Source: Candidatus Sumerlaeota bacterium
GTDB taxonomy: Bacteria; Sumerlaeota; T1SED10-198M
NCBI GenBank assembly: GCA_003554345.1
Contig: PWGE01000160.1
Location: 1 to 7,162 of the forward strand
Direction: 5' to 3'
Length of the DNA stretch: 7,162 nt
Shown here: piece after piece, positions 6,768-7,162 of the stretch
Layout: every line of letters begins with the position of its first letter
Position numbering within the stretch: position 1 is the stretch's first letter
Program-made: the position numbers and the translations under genes
Notes under the pieces: model-generated
What the model was told of the DNA's origin: nothing
The model's database searches: none
What the model saw: the letters and a program-made list of their open reading frames with translations, nothing else

Positions 6768-6794
6768 TTGTTTCACTTCATTTTATGGTAAAAT
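6768..6794 (+). promoter_or_regulatory. Possible weak promoter for lemA
   Basis: In the 69-bp gap after rseP there is TAAAAT at 6789-6794 preceded by TGG (6786-6788), which resembles an extended -10. A poor -35-like TTGTTT lies at 6768-6773 with a short 15-bp spacer. The predicted start would fall about 20-25 nt before the lemA ATG, leaving room for its ribosome binding site. The gap is also by far the largest in the window. No convincing terminator precedes it, so read-through from the operon is equally possible. Confidence 0.4.
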
Positions 6795-6810
6795 ATCTCT
6801 AATAATCCTT

Positions 6811-6820
6811 GAGAGGTGAT
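6811..6820 (+). promoter_or_regulatory. Ribosome binding site of lemA
   Basis: GAGAGGTGAT matches the anti-Shine-Dalgarno over most of its length. Its GAGG core (6813-6816) is 7 nt before ATG 6824, which supports that start. Confidence 0.8.
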
Positions 6821-6823
6821 GAT

Positions 6824-7162
6824 ATGACAGCATTATATGTTCTGCTGGGTGTTGTTGTTTTGCTCGTCTTGAGCACCATTCTGATGTATAACAGCCTGAT
6901 TACTTTGAAGAAGAGGGTGAAGAACGCCTGGGCACAAATTGATGTTCAGCTCAAGCGACGCTATGATTTAATCCCCAACCTGGTCAATGCCGTGAAAGGA
7001 TATATGGACTTTGAAAAAGAGACACTTCAGAAAGTCATTGAAGCACGTTCTAAAGCGATGAATGCTTCTGGCATGTCTGATAAGATGCAGGCAGAAGGAG
7101 AGTTGTCCGGTATGCTGAGTCGTTTGATGGCGGTTGTGGAACAGTATCCTGACCTGAAAGCC
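6824..7162 (+). CDS. lemA: LemA family protein, 3'-truncated by the window edge
   Basis: LemA proteins are small, membrane-anchored, mostly helical proteins whose molecular role is still poorly defined; the name comes from Listeria. The first 113 residues are present, and the frame runs off the window. A single N-terminal hydrophobic helix (about residues 3-21) is followed by YNSLITLKKRVKNAW (22-36). The strongly conserved family core comes next: IDVQLKRRYDLIPNLVNAVKGY spans about 39-60. A helical region with EKETLQKVIEAR follows, then the conserved VVEQYPDLKA at the cut edge. Full-length members are about 180-200 residues, so roughly 70-90 are missing. In many genomes lemA is paired with a TPM-domain or HtpX-like gene, which would lie downstream here and cannot be checked. 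It is separated from rseP by 69 bp and has its own ribosome binding site and possibly its own promoter. Confidence 0.95.
   Translation, partial: MTALYVLLGVVVLLVLSTILMYNSLITLKKRVKNAWAQIDVQLKRRYDLIPNLVNAVKGYMDFEKETLQKVIEARSKAMNASGMSDKMQAEGELSGMLSRLMAVVEQYPDLKA

Noticed and set aside
6755-6823. A rho-independent terminator after rseP
   Set aside because: No GC-rich hairpin followed by a T run is present. The only inverted repeat is AT-only with a 6-bp stem and is not followed by a T tract.
1-7162. A novel defence, mobile or secondary-metabolite system
   Set aside because: Every long open stretch on the + strand is a recognised core gene in a well-known order. There are no direct repeats, spacer arrays, transposase or integrase motifs, or tRNA genes, and no room for an unassigned gene.

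Overview
This window is a conserved bacterial housekeeping cluster, all on the + strand and almost gap-free: rpsB (5' end cut off) - tsf - pyrH - frr - uppS - cdsA - dxr - rseP, then a 69-bp gap and the start of lemA (3' end cut off). Every product is recognised from family motifs in its translation. I found no RNA genes, mobile elements, CRISPR arrays, long repeats or non-coding stretches above 300 bases.

The first half (1-2616) serves translation and nucleotide supply: ribosomal protein S2, elongation factor Ts, UMP kinase and ribosome recycling factor. The second half (2629-6754) serves the envelope. UppS makes the C55 lipid carrier for wall and surface polysaccharides, CdsA makes CDP-diacylglycerol for phospholipids, Dxr commits carbon to the MEP isoprenoid pathway that supplies UppS substrates, and RseP is an intramembrane protease that usually controls envelope stress responses. 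Genes overlap by a few bases or are 6-27 bp apart, so the block is most likely one translationally coupled operon whose main promoter lies upstream of the window. The only credible internal promoter is a weak one before lemA, so lemA may start a separate unit.

Organism: the sequence is moderately AT-rich with strong AGGAGG-type ribosome binding sites. The order rpsB-tsf-(pyrH)-frr-uppS-cdsA-dxr-rseP is found in Firmicutes, spirochaetes and several other phyla. The short 199-residue EF-Ts, the RseP with two PDZ domains, the acidic tail on S2 and lemA (not bamA) after rseP fit a spirochaete or another non-proteobacterial lineage somewhat better than a proteobacterium. This placement is a low-confidence inference.

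I found no undescribed biological system. The points worth a second look are small: a roughly 90-residue acidic tail on S2, tsf and pyrH in the same frame separated by only a stop and two codons, start-site corrections for frr and dxr, an ambiguous cdsA start, sequence deviations in Dxr, and an AT inverted repeat over the putative lemA -10.
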